Origin: Girardinichthys multiradiatus
Lineage: Eukaryota > Chordata > Actinopteri > Cyprinodontiformes > Goodeidae
Direction of reading: 5' to 3'
DNA length: 64,000 bases
NCBI RefSeq assembly: GCF_021462225.1
Contig: NC_061795.1
Location: forward strand, 47,855,880 to 47,919,879
Under the pieces are notes generated by a model. The model did not search any database. It was not told where the DNA came from and worked only from the letters and a program-made list of their open reading frames with translations. Numbering within the stretch: position 1 is the stretch's first letter; every line of letters starts with the position of its first letter. Of this stretch, positions 22,591 to 33,240 are shown in pieces. Made by a program: the position numbers and the translations under genes.

Positions 22591-23242
22591 TGAATGCCTT
22601 TCAGACTAAGTAAGTGACTATGCTGTTCGTTCTCCTCATGTTCTGGTTCAATCTACTTTCTTCCCCAAGTCTGTTATTTAATTTATTTCTCTTTAGTTTT
22701 GTTCCTTGTGGTTATTTCCCCTCTTTCGTTTTATTTAGTTTTAGTTTCTCAGTTAGTATTCTTGTGCATTTTTGCGTTAGTTATTTCCATGTCCTTAGAT
22801 TTAGTTTCTTCTAGAGTTACTATTTATGTTAGCTTATGTTCTGTTGAGTTTCTTGTTCCCTGCTTTGCCCAGTTAGTGTTTCCTTTTAGATCTGTTTCCC
22901 TAAGTTTGTTTAGTTTAGTCTCTCCTCATGTTTCTGTATCTCAGTTTCCCCTGTAGCCATAGTAACCTAATTCCCTCAGTTCCTCACACCTGATCACCAC
23001 ACCTGTCAGTACTCACCCTGATTACCTGCCTCTCCTTCCCATTGTCTCACTACTCACTTCCCTCTGTAGAAAAGCTTACCGGTTTCACTTGTTGGTTCCT
23101 CCTGTTATCTTCTTGTGTCTCCTGCTCCGTGTCCTGGTGTAAGTCATTTGTTTATTGTTTTATTAAAAAAAAGATACCAAAGACTGTGTGGCTTCCAAGC
23201 TTCTGTCTGCATCCTGCTCCCAACCAACCACAAACCCTGACA
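22591..23242 (+). mobile_element. Solo LTR, 652 bp, TSD GTCAGA
   Basis: The segment begins TGAATGCC and ends AACCCTGACA, with GTCAGA repeated at 22585-22590 and 23243-23248. A 6-bp duplication is unusual for gypsy (normally 5), so one shared base may be coincidence. The T/C-rich body and the tattaaaaaaaagatacc stretch near the end are typical of + orientation LTRs with a polyadenylation region. Confidence 0.6.
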
Positions 23243-24145
23243 GTCAGATAAACATGACATAAAACAGGCTGGTGCTGTTCCATTGATCCTCTATATCACA
23301 CGAAGCACCGAGATCCAACAGGCTCCATATCTTTGTTCATTACATAAGGCCAAGTGAACATCTCCAAATCTGCTCATGTTTTTAATGCGGATGTTAAATG
23401 ACCCTATCATTACGGCGGTGTAAAGCCTTTTCTAAACTGTTCAGGAACCAATAAAATGAAGTAATCTATGGAGTCTGGTCAAAGAATGTTCAGAACCAGT
23501 CTGATGTAGTACTAATAAAAAAATATTTATTAAAATGTCAGGATGCCAAACAGGAAAAGTACCTTTCAGTTGAAGTATTTGTCAAGTATTACCAGCAGAA
23601 AAAGTAAAAATGCACCATTTGTTTCCATGGCTATGGTCACACAAATAAAGGAAGAAGCCTGCTCATTTCTAAAATGGGTATAATCAGAAAATCTTCCCAT
23701 ACAAGGTTGAGTTTTCTTTTACTCTGTCTTCTCCCTTTGCAACGCCCCTACTTGCTTTTATGTTGCCATTCTCTGCAGATTTCGATAAGGCCGTTCATGC
23801 TTTTGTTGCATCTCAACGGACAGCTCTCCATTTCAATTCAGTTTAAAGTCCCTTTCAGCTTCACAACTCTTAGGGGATATAACAGTTTAAACTCGAACTG
23901 CTGCCACATAAAGAGGCCATAGCATTTGAAAGTTCAACATCCATCACTACTTATCAGATCGATTTATTTAAAGTGACAATAAAGGCTTTTCTTGCAGATT
24001 TCAGACCAAAGTGGCTTCTTAATATTAAAAACTAATTGTGAGTGTGCTGTGCTTCTATGCTTTTAAATGCACTGTGAATTATGTGTAACCTGCATGCACA
24101 GACATTTAAAGCCTACAGTGCTTCAACACTGCTGTAGAAAATGTA
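23243..24145. other. Intronic sequence, nothing recognised
   Basis: AT-rich non-coding DNA between the solo LTR and the Tc1 element. No coding domain, repeat termini or RNA gene was recognised. Confidence 0.5.
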
Positions 24146-25755
24146 CAGGTCCTTCTCAAAATATTAGCATATTGTGATAAAGTTCATTATTTTCCATAAA
24201 GTCATGATGAAAATTTAACATTCATATATTTTAGATTCATTGCACACTAACTGAAATATTTCAGGTCTTTTATTGTCTTAATACGGATGATTTTGGCAAA
24301 CAGCTCATGAAAACCCAAAATTCCTATCTCACAAAATTAGCATATCATTAAAAGGGTCTCTAAACGAGCTATGAACCTAATCATCTGAATCAACAAGTTA
24401 AATCTAAACACCTGCAAAAGATTCCTGAGGCCTTTAAAACTCCCAGCCTGGTTCATCACTCAAAACCCCAATCATGGGTAAGACTGCCGACCTGACTGCT
24501 GTCCAGAAGGCCACTATTGACACCCTCAAGCAAGAGGGTAAGACACAGAAAGACATTTCTGAACGAATAGGCTGTTCCCAGAGTGCTGTATCAAGGCACC
24601 TCAGTGGGAAGTCTGTGGGAAGGAAAAAGTGTGGCAGAAAACGCTGCACAACGAGAAGAGGTGACCGGACCCTGAGGAAGATTGTGGAGAAGGGCCGATT
24701 CCAGACCTTGGGGGACCTGCGGAAGCAGTGGACTGAGTCTGGAGTAGAAACATCCAGAGCCACCGTGCACAGGCGTGTGCAGGAAATGGGCTACAGGTGC
24801 CGCATTCCCCAGGTCAAACCACTTTTGAACCAGAAACAGCAGCAGAAGCGCCTGACCTGGGCTACAGAGAAGCAGCACTGGACTGTTGCTCAGTGGTCCA
24901 AAGTACTTTTTTCGGATGAAAGCAAATTCTGCATGTCATTTGGAAATCAAGGTGCCAGAGTCTGGAGGAAGACTGGGGAGAAGGAAATGCCAAAATGCCA
25001 GAAGTCCAGTGTCAAGTACCCACAGTCAGTGATGGTCTGGGGTGCCGTGTCAGCTGCTGGTGTTGGTCCACTGTGTTTTATCAAGGGCAGGGTCAATGCA
25101 GCTAGCTATCAGGAGATTTTGGAGCACTTCATGCTTCTATCTGCTGAAAAGCTTTATGGAGATGAAGATTTCATTTTTCAGCACAACCTGGCACCTGCTC
25201 ACAGTGCCAAAACCACTGGTAAATGGTTTACTGACCATGGTATCACTGTGCTCAATTGGCCTGCCAACTCTCCTTACCTGAACCCCATAGAGAATCTGTG
25301 GGATATTGTGAAGAGAACGTTGAGAGACTCAAGACCCAACACTCTGGATGAGCTAAAGGCCGCTATCGAAGCATCCTGGGCCTCCATAAGACCTCAGCAG
25401 TGCCACAGGCCGATTGCCTCCATGCCACGCTGCATTGAAGCAGTCATTTCTGCAAAAGGATTCCCGACCAAGTATTGAGTGCATAACTGTACATGATTAT
25501 TTGAAGGTTGACGTTTTTTGTATTAAAAACACTTTTCTTTTATTGGTCGGATGAAATATGCTAATTTTGTGAGATAGGAATTTTGGGTTTTCATGAGCTG
25601 TATGCCAAAATCATCCATATTAAGACAATAAAAGACCTGAAATATTTCAGTTAGTGTGCAATGAATCTAAAATATATGAATGTTAAATTTTCATCATGAC
25701 ATTATGGAAAATAATGAACTTTATCACAATATGCTAATATTTTGAGAAGGACCTG
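24146..25755 (+). mobile_element. Full-length Tc1-like transposon, copy 1
   Basis: The element is 1610 bp. Terminal inverted repeats of about 210 bp begin caggtccttctcaaaatatt and end in the complement. The left flank is TA. The right flank is AA, a one-base decay of the TA target. Repeats of the outer motif inside each arm give the IR/DR layout of fish Tc1 elements. It carries one uninterrupted transposase frame. It is the same length and family as the copy at 38468-40077. Confidence 0.92.
24474..25478 (+). CDS. Tc1 transposase, open frame, catalytic Asp replaced
   Basis: The 334-residue frame encodes a cut-and-paste transposase acting on its own inverted repeats in the nucleus. Residues 8-55 form the first helix-turn-helix (KDISERIGCSQSAVSRHL). 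A second DNA-binding helical unit runs to about residue 115 (TSRATVHRRVQEMGYR). The DDE domain follows: Asp148 in VLFSDESKF, position 238 in FIFQHNLAPAHS, and Glu273 in LNPIENLW (34 residues between the last two, the DD34E spacing). Position 238 is Asn here, whereas the sister copy has Asp, and SPYLNP replaces SPDLNP. I count about nine residue differences from the sister copy. The frame is full length for the family, but loss of a metal-binding Asp should make it catalytically dead. It could still bind DNA. Confidence 0.9.
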   Translation: MGKTADLTAVQKATIDTLKQEGKTQKDISERIGCSQSAVSRHLSGKSVGRKKCGRKRCTTRRGDRTLRKIVEKGRFQTLGDLRKQWTESGVETSRATVHRRVQEMGYRCRIPQVKPLLNQKQQQKRLTWATEKQHWTVAQWSKVLFSDESKFCMSFGNQGARVWRKTGEKEMPKCQKSSVKYPQSVMVWGAVSAAGVGPLCFIKGRVNAASYQEILEHFMLLSAEKLYGDEDFIFQHNLAPAHSAKTTGKWFTDHGITVLNWPANSPYLNPIENLWDIVKRTLRDSRPNTLDELKAAIEASWASIRPQQCHRPIASMPRCIEAVISAKGFPTKY

Positions 25756-26034
25756 AAGATCAAGTGTTTTGGATTTTTTTTTTTCAACGAGTGTGACAAC
25801 CCTGTTACCACAGCGAAGGCCACAGCAGCTGAAGTGTTGGTTTTAACATGAAAGCTTTGTCAAGCTCTTTAGAATAGCTGAGTTCCTTTCAACCCTCTAC
25901 CTCTTTCAATTCATGCTGCACTCTGAATCCCAAAGATTGTTTTGTTTATTTATTTTATTAGTATCCCTTAATTCATTAACCTTTGAACAATGTAATTACT
26001 CTGCTTTATGGGGTTTTTGGACAGGATGTTTAAA

Positions 26035-26850
26035 AAAAGAATATTGGCACCCCTGGTAAAAAGTTGTAAAAAATATATTCCCAAACTGAAAAAATGGAGA
26101 TAAATCTAACCTTTGATTTGAGTACGTTTACTATGTGGGGAAACATTTTGGCATCAAGAAATAGTACTTTTTATTATAAGTAACAATTATTGGCACCCCT
26201 AATAATACCCATATAACGTAGAGACTAAAAGAGGACACACATTCTTGTTGTTATGCCAAACAGTGTGCAGGGTTGAACTGAGAGGCACAACAATCGGCAA
26301 AGCCTAACATTAGAGAACTGCAGCAAGGGGTGTCAACAGGTCTGTATAACCATTAGATGTTCGCTACAGTATATGCCTATCAGTCTAAGATCAGGCTTTT
26401 TAGCAACAAACACTCCAGGTGGTTCTGATGTGAAACAGAAGGGTGTGAAAATAGCCCGTCTTACTGGCTGTAAAGCCTGGTGGAGAATCCGTGGGTGTTT
26501 TCTTCTGGGGGTTTGTGGCATCACAAAGTCTTTGAAATACCAGGAGAATACAAACCTGATGGCCTCTGCCAAACAAATGGAAAACAGGAAGATCATTGGG
26601 TTATATTCCAGGAAAATAATCCAAAACATATGGCCAAGTCAACACTGAACTGGATCACAAGATGCAAAACTAATGTTCTTCCATGGCCATCTCAGTGCCC
26701 AGACCTGAACTCCAGAAAAACTCTGAGTAACCTGGAGACAAGAGAGCATCAAAGAGAAACCAGAAATCAGGACGATCTAAAAAGTCCTCTCTGTGTATTC
26801 TCCACCCCTACGACATGTTCTGACAAGCTGTCCAGTTGGTGAACAGGGTT
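26035..26850 (+). pseudogene. Degraded Tc1-like element of another family
   Basis: The left part contains two copies of a tattggcacccct motif (about 26042 and 26187) typical of an inverted repeat with internal direct repeats. On the + strand the coding remnant includes HWVIFQENNPKHMAKST and PWPSQCPDLNS. These correspond to the second catalytic Asp region (here Glu-Asn-Asn) and the SPDLNPIE region of Tc1 transposases. Frames are broken, and the N-terminal part is hard to follow. The right inverted repeat was not found. Confidence 0.6.
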
Positions 26851-27410
26851 TTTACAAAGTATTACTATGGGGTAAGAATGCTGTCAAAAACAATGTGTAT
26901 GTAAAGACGGAAATGTGTGCATATTAGTCAATAGTTGTGCATAAGTAAAATCCAAAAGAGGCATTGTATATTTTCTCTGTAAGAATACAAAATAAAATGT
27001 TACAGCTTCAAGAAATTACAAACACAAAGTTCAAGTTTACACTTGTGGTTTATTCTTTATGAATACAATATGCTACAACAGTTTGTGAATACGATTTCTT
27101 TTCTATGAGAATACGAATTTACATCAGCGACTTGGCATCACGTGATCTCAGGCTGGTTAGTGGAGCACAGTTAGTCGATTCGCGTTGCGCATGCGCTGTC
27201 ACACTCCTCACCGCCAGTAAACGTAGTGCCAGAATGGGAGGTAATTCAGTCTAAAAGGAATATTAGGAACAGAGGGGAGATAGGGAGGAAATCAAGAGTA
27301 TCATAAATAAAGCATTGTTCTTATTTTTATGAAATACAAAACTAAAACATAGAATATAGTGGGTGGAGTTATACAATGATGTACAGTAGGTGGCAGTATG
27401 CACCTCTGAA
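26851..27410. other. Intronic sequence, nothing recognised
   Basis: No coding or repeat feature was identified. A small CpG-containing patch near 27170-27240 (cgcgttgcgcatgcgctgtc) stands out from the AT-rich background. Confidence 0.45.
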
Positions 27411-27612
27411 TTTGTTGCGAACCGCCAGCAGAAGAAGAGAAGAAGAAGAAGCAGCAGCACTAGCGCCAAGATGATGGACCAAGAGCATATATTAACGACA
27501 TTAAGACATATATAAACTTTTTAACATTACCTGGCTTTGTACCGTAGTTTCTTGGTCCGTTCTTTTGGCGCTAGTGCTTCTGCTTCTTCTTCTGCTGGCG
27601 GTTCGCAACAAA
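27411..27612. repeat. Inverted repeat with GAA-rich arms
   Basis: The left arm (about 27411-27485) runs from tttgttgcgaaccgccagca through a GAAGAA-rich stretch to actagcgccaag and ggacc. The right arm (about 27550-27612) is its reverse complement and ends ctggcggttcgcaacaaa. The arms are about 65 bp with a 65-bp centre. The GAA/CTT part differs in length between arms. It could fold into a long hairpin, or it could be two copies of one short dispersed repeat in opposite orientation. Confidence 0.7.
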
Positions 27613-29171
27613 CTATATTTCTGTTTGTGGAATAAATGGCTGTTGTGTTATGTTGCCAGTTGTGACATCAGTTCTTAAATCCATCACCAATCATAGATGG
27701 TCCTAATTAATATTCCTTCAGGCTTTCTGAAGTTCTACAGTCCAGTTACTGATCATTTTAGGGAAGTTCTTTGTATTTTCCAGAAGCCTGACCTACTCTG
27801 ATCTACTAATTATTCAGGTATAAAATAACTCCTAAAGTCAAGGGATAAACCAGTGCTTTGTGGACCAAAACAGACAACCAATCCTAAATTAGGCACTTGT
27901 TACCAGCATCCTGGGTGGTGCGCAGACAACAATAACTCATCCTGGAGTGGCTTTAATGCTTATTGTGAACAATAAGCCCATTTGTTTCCATGAAAAATCC
28001 ACTGCAGTGTGAATGAAAAACTCAACCTCTGCACGGCCGTTGGATGCTTTTGGTTGGAAAGTCTCTTCAACCTTGTAATGCTTGTAAAATGACATCAGTT
28101 GAAAACATTGTCGTAATGGATCTTGTTTCAGTTCAAATTTTAGACTTTTCTTTTCTCTGCTTGCTTTAGTAGAGACCGTCCGAGTGGAAGCATCTTTATT
28201 TAAAATTTGGCCATGGCAGGTAGCAGATGGAAATGTAACATAAAGATGAGATAAATCTGCAAAACAGTAACATGTAACATTACCCATGCATATACAGTAT
28301 ATTAGATATGTTCTGTAAAGATAAAATACATTTTATGTACATTAAATGGACAATAAAGTATCCTGACTTGTATTGAGCCTCTCACTTGTTGGGAAATCCA
28401 CCCTGTGGTTGGTGCACTATGATGACGGCTGGGGTGGGTCACACCAACACAGACTGGACTGCCATGGTGAGAGTCTTACATATGTTTGTGGGATACCTGA
28501 TGAAGCTGGTTCTGGTTTGACTGAAGACCACTGATCTGCTTGGTGCTGTTTGACCCACATTCGTGTTTGTGGCAGACGGGGGTCCTGGACTTCGGGTGTC
28601 TTTGTGAGGGTTTGAGGCTGGCTAGGGGTCTGTTAGTTCCAGGATGCTGGCATTTCTTTCTTCAGGTGTGGGTAGTGGGGGCTAGATATTATTGAAGAGA
28701 AGGTGGTCATGTCTCTAGGACTTGTTGGATCTTGGCCCTTGCTTGCTGCATGATTTCTGCTGGGTTTTAGGTCTGCGTCCACTCGGTTCTGTCCATGTCC
28801 TTGGGAGACTGCTTCTGGGCTTGGTGGGAGTGCCATTTTAAGGTGCTGAACTACAAACATAATTCAGTTGTGTTTGGTGTGAAATGTATTTAGAACCAAA
28901 CTAGAACTGTAGAGAACTGTAAAGGGGGAGCACACAGAGCACTAGTAGCAGCCTGTCCCACAGACACAATTTATTCCTATGTTTTTTTGAAATGGAGAAT
29001 AAAGACTCACTATTTTTGGGGCTAGGCCTATGTTTAAGTGCTTCTCTTCTGTAGAATAATGGCTTGAGTCTAACAAGCTCTAGATGATTGTTCTACAGGT
29101 ATGCAGCTCATAGCCTACAGACTGTGATACCTTAGTGGGAGGAGTAGGTGGAGCTCCTTTCCCTTGTTGTA
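27613..29171. other. Intronic sequence, nothing recognised
   Basis: A G/T-rich stretch at about 28400-28860 (ggggtgggtc, gacgggggtcctgg) looks like an old repeat, but no family could be named. No gene was recognised. Confidence 0.4.
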
Positions 29172-29175
29172 AATA

Positions 29176-30907
29176 TGAATCTGAGAATATTATTTAATAT
29201 TTTATCAAATAATATTTCGGTCTGTTAAGGGTTGTCCTGTGAATACCAGCCCAATAAGGCGATGGTATTAGGACAGAATAGAAAGGTGTGAGACGAGCTC
29301 TGACATTATTGAACAGCATAAACACTGCACATATAGGGAATGAATTCACACAATTTCTTAAAATACAAGAATTTATTATCAAAAATAAGTCAACTCAAAG
29401 TCAAACATATTTCAATCAACAAACTCTTTACTTTGCTAAAACAATCCAACTAAACTACCAAGCGGAATGAAAGAATAATGAAGACTAATGGACTATGTAC
29501 AATATAAACAAGTTGATTAAAGATGATTGAAAATCATGACCAAAAGAGTGATGCAACATTACCATGCAATGTTTATGTTTGAGAACCAAGGATTATCTTG
29601 AAGAATCTGGAAGTGAAGTTAAGTTAGTCTTGGAACTAACTTAGGCAATAATCAGCAACATTTAGACAACCATTCACAATGCAAGATCAGATAAAATATT
29701 ATTTTAATAAAATAATGTTTTAAATAATGATCTACTGAATAAAACCAACCTTCTGGATGTCCATTTCACATCGGTGTCTAATTAGCTGCCTTTATTTATT
29801 GAAATAATATTCGAAGAAAGATTATAAAGGGGTATTTTGGAAAAGAGCCAAATCTTTCTGGAGAAATTGACTTAATGGTGTTTACTTAGTGCTGCCACGT
29901 GTTCTTACCGGCTAGCCGTTGGGCTAACAAAAGAAGCTAATAGCTTAGCACCAGAATCAACACATACCTTTAAAATACCAGGTTAATAAAAGGGTTAAAA
30001 TGCATAAGCGCGGACAGCGCGTTATGAGCAATGTTCTGGTTAAAACCACCCTTTAAATAAAGTTTATCTTAACTTTAAAACATACAAAGAACACGAACCG
30101 GCCTGTGTGCTACAGATAGCATGCTAGCACAAAGATAGCCGAGTTCCACAAAACAAACTTCATAACATGAAAACGTTTAGATCATTTCATCCTAAACCTA
30201 TCTGTTAATCTGCCCAAACCTAACCTTTGACCATGGTGAGAAAACGTTGTCCAAGGGCGAAGAAGTTCGAATAAACGTCCACAGTCAACAAGCGGTTGGC
30301 TTTCAGCTAACCTCTGCGTTCGCTCTGTGAACAATAGCGTTAGCTCCGGAGAGCTGGGCGGCTGTTCGTTATCGTAACACGGTGGTGCAAGCCGTAGTCC
30401 GTCCTTCAGACTCGGCTTGTAGAAACAGCTTCTCTGCCGGGGATCTCTTCGACACAGTTTTGCTTCTGCGGAGCTTCGGAGAGAAAATTTAAGCAACTCT
30501 TACACCTTAATTTCCCCGCTCATGAATGAAAATACCGGATACACAGACAGTATTTCATTCTACTTAACTTTGCATATGATCGGTGATCGTATGGCTTCCT
30601 TGGATCCAGTTGAATTTATTTCTTTTTGCCAGCAAAAGACATCAGCGCGCTTTGTTCCCTCCTATCCCGATGGTCATCGGTGAGGAAGAGAAAGACTTGC
30701 GGAAAGGTGGGGGCTTATATGCGGGCAGTGTCATCGTGGGAAGTCCTCTGCTACCCCCCCTTCCCCCTTCCGAGTTGTGCTGGAAGTCAGTTAAATGCCA
30801 TTTATTTTGAAAGTTCCAGAAATGTTCGTACCGGAGTTTTGATGTTGAAACCCATGGCTGTAGGTCCCAACACCATGACATGGCTTACTAAGATTTCCAT
30901 GATTACA
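29176..30907 (-). mobile_element. Possible long LTR in antisense
   Basis: Read on the minus strand, a CpG-rich promoter-like region (about 30780-30200) is followed by AT-rich sequence. An AATAAA signal lies near 29372 and about 200 bp more follow it, the layout of a U3-R-U5 LTR. The ends TG (29176) and CA (30907) are flanked by AATA on both sides, but this is a weak, AT-only duplication. A CpG island unrelated to any transposon is the alternative reading of the GC-rich part. Confidence 0.35.
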
Positions 30908-31394
30908 AATATATGCAAAACTGCTGCATTAGTCTTTCATCTAAGCAAGGGAACATTTAGCAGCCTTCTTTCAGCCAGCTGAGCAGCAGTTCACAGCAAC
31001 AAGTGAGGGTGGGGTAGCTCTTTATCAATTGATGCTTCAGGCAGCTGGATAAATCTTTGGTCAGATTGGCAGTTTCTTTTTGCAGACTTTAATAAATAAT
31101 GCTAATAGAATAAATTGATTTAAAAAAAGATATATATATATAAAAAAATACAATTAGAAGATAAATAATTATAAATGCTTTTTGAAAAAATAAAAAAAAT
31201 AAATACACATGATTTTGTTTAATTATGAATAGAAAATTACCAAAAAAATATCTCAATAATAACTGTTCATAAATGTGTTTGTTTAGTGTTAGGATTTGCA
31301 GTTTTCTTTTCATATTAAATCAATAAAATAATATTAATAATATTATTATTATTACAGTTTATTATTAAAGTTTTTATTTAATACCTCCTGAACA

Positions 31395-31640
31395 ATGATG
31401 GCTTAGGTGGAAAGGGTTTGTCCTGTAACTGGTGGGTTGCCGGTTCAAATCCCCGCTCCATCTGTCTCATGGAGTCAGGGTGGGCAAGACACTTCACCCA
31501 CCTTGCCTGCTGATGGTGGTCAGAGGACCCGGTGGCACCGATTGTATGGCAACACCAGTTCTGTCAGTATGGTTAGAATGTAGTCTACCACTGTCACAGT
31601 GTGAATCTGTGGATGAATGGATGGATAGCTCTTACTAAAA
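31395..31640 (+). mobile_element. tRNA-headed SINE
   Basis: The head contains a pol III A-box-like tggcttaggtgg and a B box in ggttcaaatcc about 40 bp later. A body with gtgggcaagacacttcaccc and the tail tgtggatgaatggatgga follow. This is the layout of a teleost tRNA-derived SINE. The tail repeats suggest mobilisation by an L2-type LINE. Confidence 0.7.
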
Positions 31641-33104
31641 ATACTTTGTACCTATAGAAACTACACAATATTAGAGGTTTTGAAACAAACGTTTTAACAC
31701 CTTTTTGTAGCTTGAAACAATAACTGGCCCATGTCTTTTCTTGTCAAGAAAAATGTTGCCAGTGTCAGTTTTGTTGCAAACATCCATGTTGAAACATGTA
31801 AAACCTACAGATTCTGGCTTTTAAAGTTGAGAAACTGCGGCATGATATGTTCCTCTGACAAGAAGACGACTGTCAGGGTTTAGATCGTCCCAGAGGAACA
31901 GAACGTTCTACACAGTTTTGTTGTTTATGCTTTCTGATTTTTCTTATTGTCTCTTCCTCCATATCGTCTCTTTAGAGCATTGTGTAGCTGGATGGGCAAC
32001 ATATCGCAACTCTATGCTGTGACACAGAGCTGTGAGGAGGTTTAGATCACCTAGAGGTGATCTAAAAGACAACAAAAAACTCCAACAAAAGACAAACAGA
32101 GCTCAGACTTTGGGCATTTATGGATGTCAGCAGCAGCAGCAGCATGTTGGCAACAGAACAGACGTTCTCTCCGGAGGCTTGGTGCCTGTGGAAGCAGCTG
32201 CTTGTCTGTCAGTGTCCTCACTGTGTTTCTGCTGTCTCTGCATACACCTGTGTCCGTCCGCACAAACTTCAGGAAGGGGAGACATCTCAGACCCGCAGAC
32301 AGGAGAGATATTCCCAGCTGAATGTGCTTCCACCACTTTTCCCCCTGCAAACACTTTGCCTGCACCCTCAGAGCTACACAGACAAAAGCCAGATGCCTCC
32401 TCGCACTACTCAGGTAAACAGTTGCCCTCCTTTTGCAGCAGCTTGCGCTGTAGGTGGACCACAGGAGTGTTTAAGTCTTGGATAAAAGCCACCATGCACA
32501 CATGCAGCCACATCAGGGGAGCCTCAGGTCTGCCGGCTGCTGTTTAATTTTGTAAAGATGCTCATGTAGAGGTGCAGGTATGTGCACGGGGGCGAGCAGA
32601 TGCGTTTAAAAAAATTATGCTTGTGTGACGGTAAAGAGAACAGATGTGAGCTTAAGTCTGTCAGAGGTAAATGTTTGTGTGTGTCTGCGTCTCTGTGTTT
32701 GATTATGCACAGATGTCCAGTACAGAGCAGAGCAGAAAAAGAAGAGGGAGACGACAGCTTTTGGTGCAGAGCTGCTGAAAGACTTTTATTTCTGCAGTTC
32801 AATCGAGCCACAATTTCAGACAATCCCCAATACAATCCTTTAAGGCATTCAAAGTGCCAAAAAACATATTCCATCATTTCATGATTTGTTTGACTGATTT
32901 GCTATATTCTGGTGATCGGTTACTTTATGGGTTGTGGTGATAAATCAAAGTGCTGCTGTTAAAATGCTACTCAAAAATTAAATTGGAATTATTTTGACAT
33001 TTAGGGGAAAGTTGAAAAGAGCAGCATAGTTTTATTCAATTCTTCATACAATAAAAAGGTGCTAACGTTTCCACCCTTTATTAGATGTAAATGTCAAATT
33101 TATA
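31641..33104. other. Intronic sequence, no gene recognised
   Basis: Apart from the palindrome at 32041 there is a moderately GC-rich block (32120-32540) with overlapping open frames on both strands. No domain or splice structure could be recognised in it, and I treat the frames as chance. Confidence 0.4.
32041..32066. repeat. Perfect 26-bp palindrome
   Basis: Twelve bases, tttagatcacct, are followed by AG and then by their exact reverse complement aggtgatctaaa. It could extrude as a short cruciform or serve as a dimeric protein site. No flanking repeat explains it. Confidence 0.85.
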
Positions 33105-33240
33105 GTTTTTGTTCTCCTCCTCAGCCACTGAAACCTTGATTCACACATTTTTCACCTCTATAGTCAATTACTGTAACATCCTTCTCTATGTTTCACCGCG
33201 CAAACTCCTTACTAAACTCCTGTTCATCCAGAATCCAGGA
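33105..33240 (+). pseudogene. LINE reverse transcriptase C-terminal fragment
   Basis: The + strand reads TETLIHTFFTSIVNYCNILLY followed by LLFIQNPG. This resembles the LI.AF..SR.DYCN.LL segment at the end of L2/CR1-type reverse transcriptases. It is isolated and degraded. Confidence 0.5.

Noticed and set aside
24434..24878. Minus-strand open frames of 95-109 residues across the Tc1 transposase (and their mirror images at 39345-39789)
   Set aside because: They are antisense shadows of the transposase gene, which has clear domains on the other strand.
30182..30810. Open frames on both strands near a CpG-rich patch that might be a host promoter and first exon
   Set aside because: The layout (CpG-rich part, then an AATAAA signal and an AT-rich end on the minus strand) fits an antisense LTR at least as well, and no protein family is visible.
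31395..31640. A tRNA gene, because of the A- and B-box-like words (also considered at 57920 and 36765)
   Set aside because: No cloverleaf with an acceptor stem could be closed, and SINE bodies and tails follow. They are tRNA-derived SINE heads.
32032..32547. Overlapping open frames on both strands in a GC-richer block
   Set aside because: No family resemblance, no consistent splice sites, and frames overlap in several phases without one being favoured.
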